Source: Beijerinckiaceae bacterium (GTDB lineage Bacteria; Pseudomonadota; Alphaproteobacteria; Rhizobiales; Beijerinckiaceae). From it: DNA of 5,464 nt. Each line of letters opens with the position of its first letter. The first letter of the stretch is position 1. Both the position numbers and the translations under genes were made by a program. Of this stretch, positions 5,189 through 5,464 are shown piece after piece. A model generated the notes under the pieces. It was not told the origin of the DNA. It was given only the letters and a program-made list of their open reading frames with translations, and did not search any database. The stretch spans positions 1-5,464 of the forward strand of contig CANGRU010000137.1 in the NCBI GenBank assembly GCA_947456315.1. Reading direction: 5' to 3'.

Positions 5189-5464
5189 TCATTTCGGCTT
5201 GGCGCCCGGCGGCTCCACCAAAGCTGCCGCTTCGGCAATAATGGCTGGCGGTGAAGCATAGGCTTTGGTGAGGAAGGCTTCGATCTGCTGGCCGGTCAGC
5301 GGCTCGATTTCCATCTGGTTCTTGTCAGCATCAGCCAAAAACTCGGCATCTTTCATCGTCTGATCAAATGCGCGCCGCAAAGCACCCAGGCGATCGGCTG
5401 GCGTATCGGGCGCTGCTGCAAAGGGGCGCCCCGTTTCCTGACGGATGAGGATCAATTCCAACAC
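5189..5464 (-). CDS. Bug-family-like solute-binding protein, C-terminal part
   Basis: This gene runs off the right edge; the last 91 codons and the TGA stop are visible, and the true start lies outside the window. A GTG codon falls exactly at the edge but there is no reason to call it a start. The visible part resembles the C-terminal domain of TctC/Bug-type binding proteins found in rhizobial and related genomes: GRPFAAAPDTPADRLGALRRAFDQTMKD (13-40), a short FLADADKNQMEIEPLTGQQIEAFL stretch, and a closing ASPPAIIAEAAALVEPP. The upstream ligand loops cannot be seen, so the family call rests on this C-terminal pattern only. It is the most upstream visible gene of the run and lies 97 bases before the next Bug gene, making two Bug-like genes adjacent. 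Confidence 0.78.
   Translation of the reverse strand: MLELILIRQETGRPFAAAPDTPADRLGALRRAFDQTMKDAEFLADADKNQMEIEPLTGQQIEAFLTKAYASPPAIIAEAAALVEPPGAKPK

Noticed and set aside
4117..5464. Recent tandem duplication of Bug genes
   Set aside because: The visible C-terminal part of the right-edge gene and the C-terminus of the adjacent Bug protein share no obvious stretch of identity, so they are anciently diverged paralogs.
1..5464. Mobile element, CRISPR array, tRNA/rRNA or phage features
   Set aside because: No direct repeats, transposase motifs, regular spacer-repeat pattern or RNA-gene signature were seen. The window is nearly filled by seven ordinary-looking coding regions.

Overview
The window is a compact, single-direction gene run. 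All seven recognisable genes lie on the minus strand, so transcription goes from the right edge (position 5464) to the left edge (position 1). Gaps between genes are 8 to 97 bases, no gene is complete on the plus strand, and no convincing terminator interrupts the run, so it looks like part of one long operon. GC content is about 55% from a few lines counted by hand. Bug-type (TctC-like) solute-binding proteins in several copies point to a proteobacterium, most likely an alphaproteobacterium of the Hyphomicrobiales or a member of the Burkholderiales. This placement is an inference from gene content, not a database result.

Layout in order of transcription: (1) the C-terminal end of a Bug-family solute-binding protein, cut by the right edge; (2) a complete Bug-family periplasmic binding protein with a signal peptide; (3) an SsuA/NMT1-like binding-protein-fold protein that has no signal peptide; (4) a complete PrpF-superfamily isomerase of the GalD/LigU (4-oxalomesaconate tautomerase) type; (5) an isochorismatase-like hydrolase with Gly where most cysteine hydrolases of this fold carry the catalytic Cys; (6) another complete Bug-family periplasmic binding protein; (7) the N-terminal third of a second, divergent PrpF-family isomerase, cut by the left edge.

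The genes alternate between ligand-binding proteins and small-molecule enzymes. The PrpF fold acts on unsaturated tricarboxylates (2-methylaconitate, trans-aconitate, 4-oxalomesaconate), and Bug proteins bind carboxylates for tripartite tricarboxylate transporters. A coherent reading is therefore a catabolic operon for uptake and isomerisation of an unsaturated di- or tricarboxylate or an aromatic-derived ring-cleavage product. No membrane transport component (TctA, TctB or ABC permease/ATPase) and no regulator is present in the window. The substrate cannot be read from this sequence. The points most worth a second look are the two different PrpF paralogs in one run, the stacking of four binding-protein genes without permeases, the leaderless binding-protein-fold gene, and the Cys-to-Gly replacement in the hydrolase.
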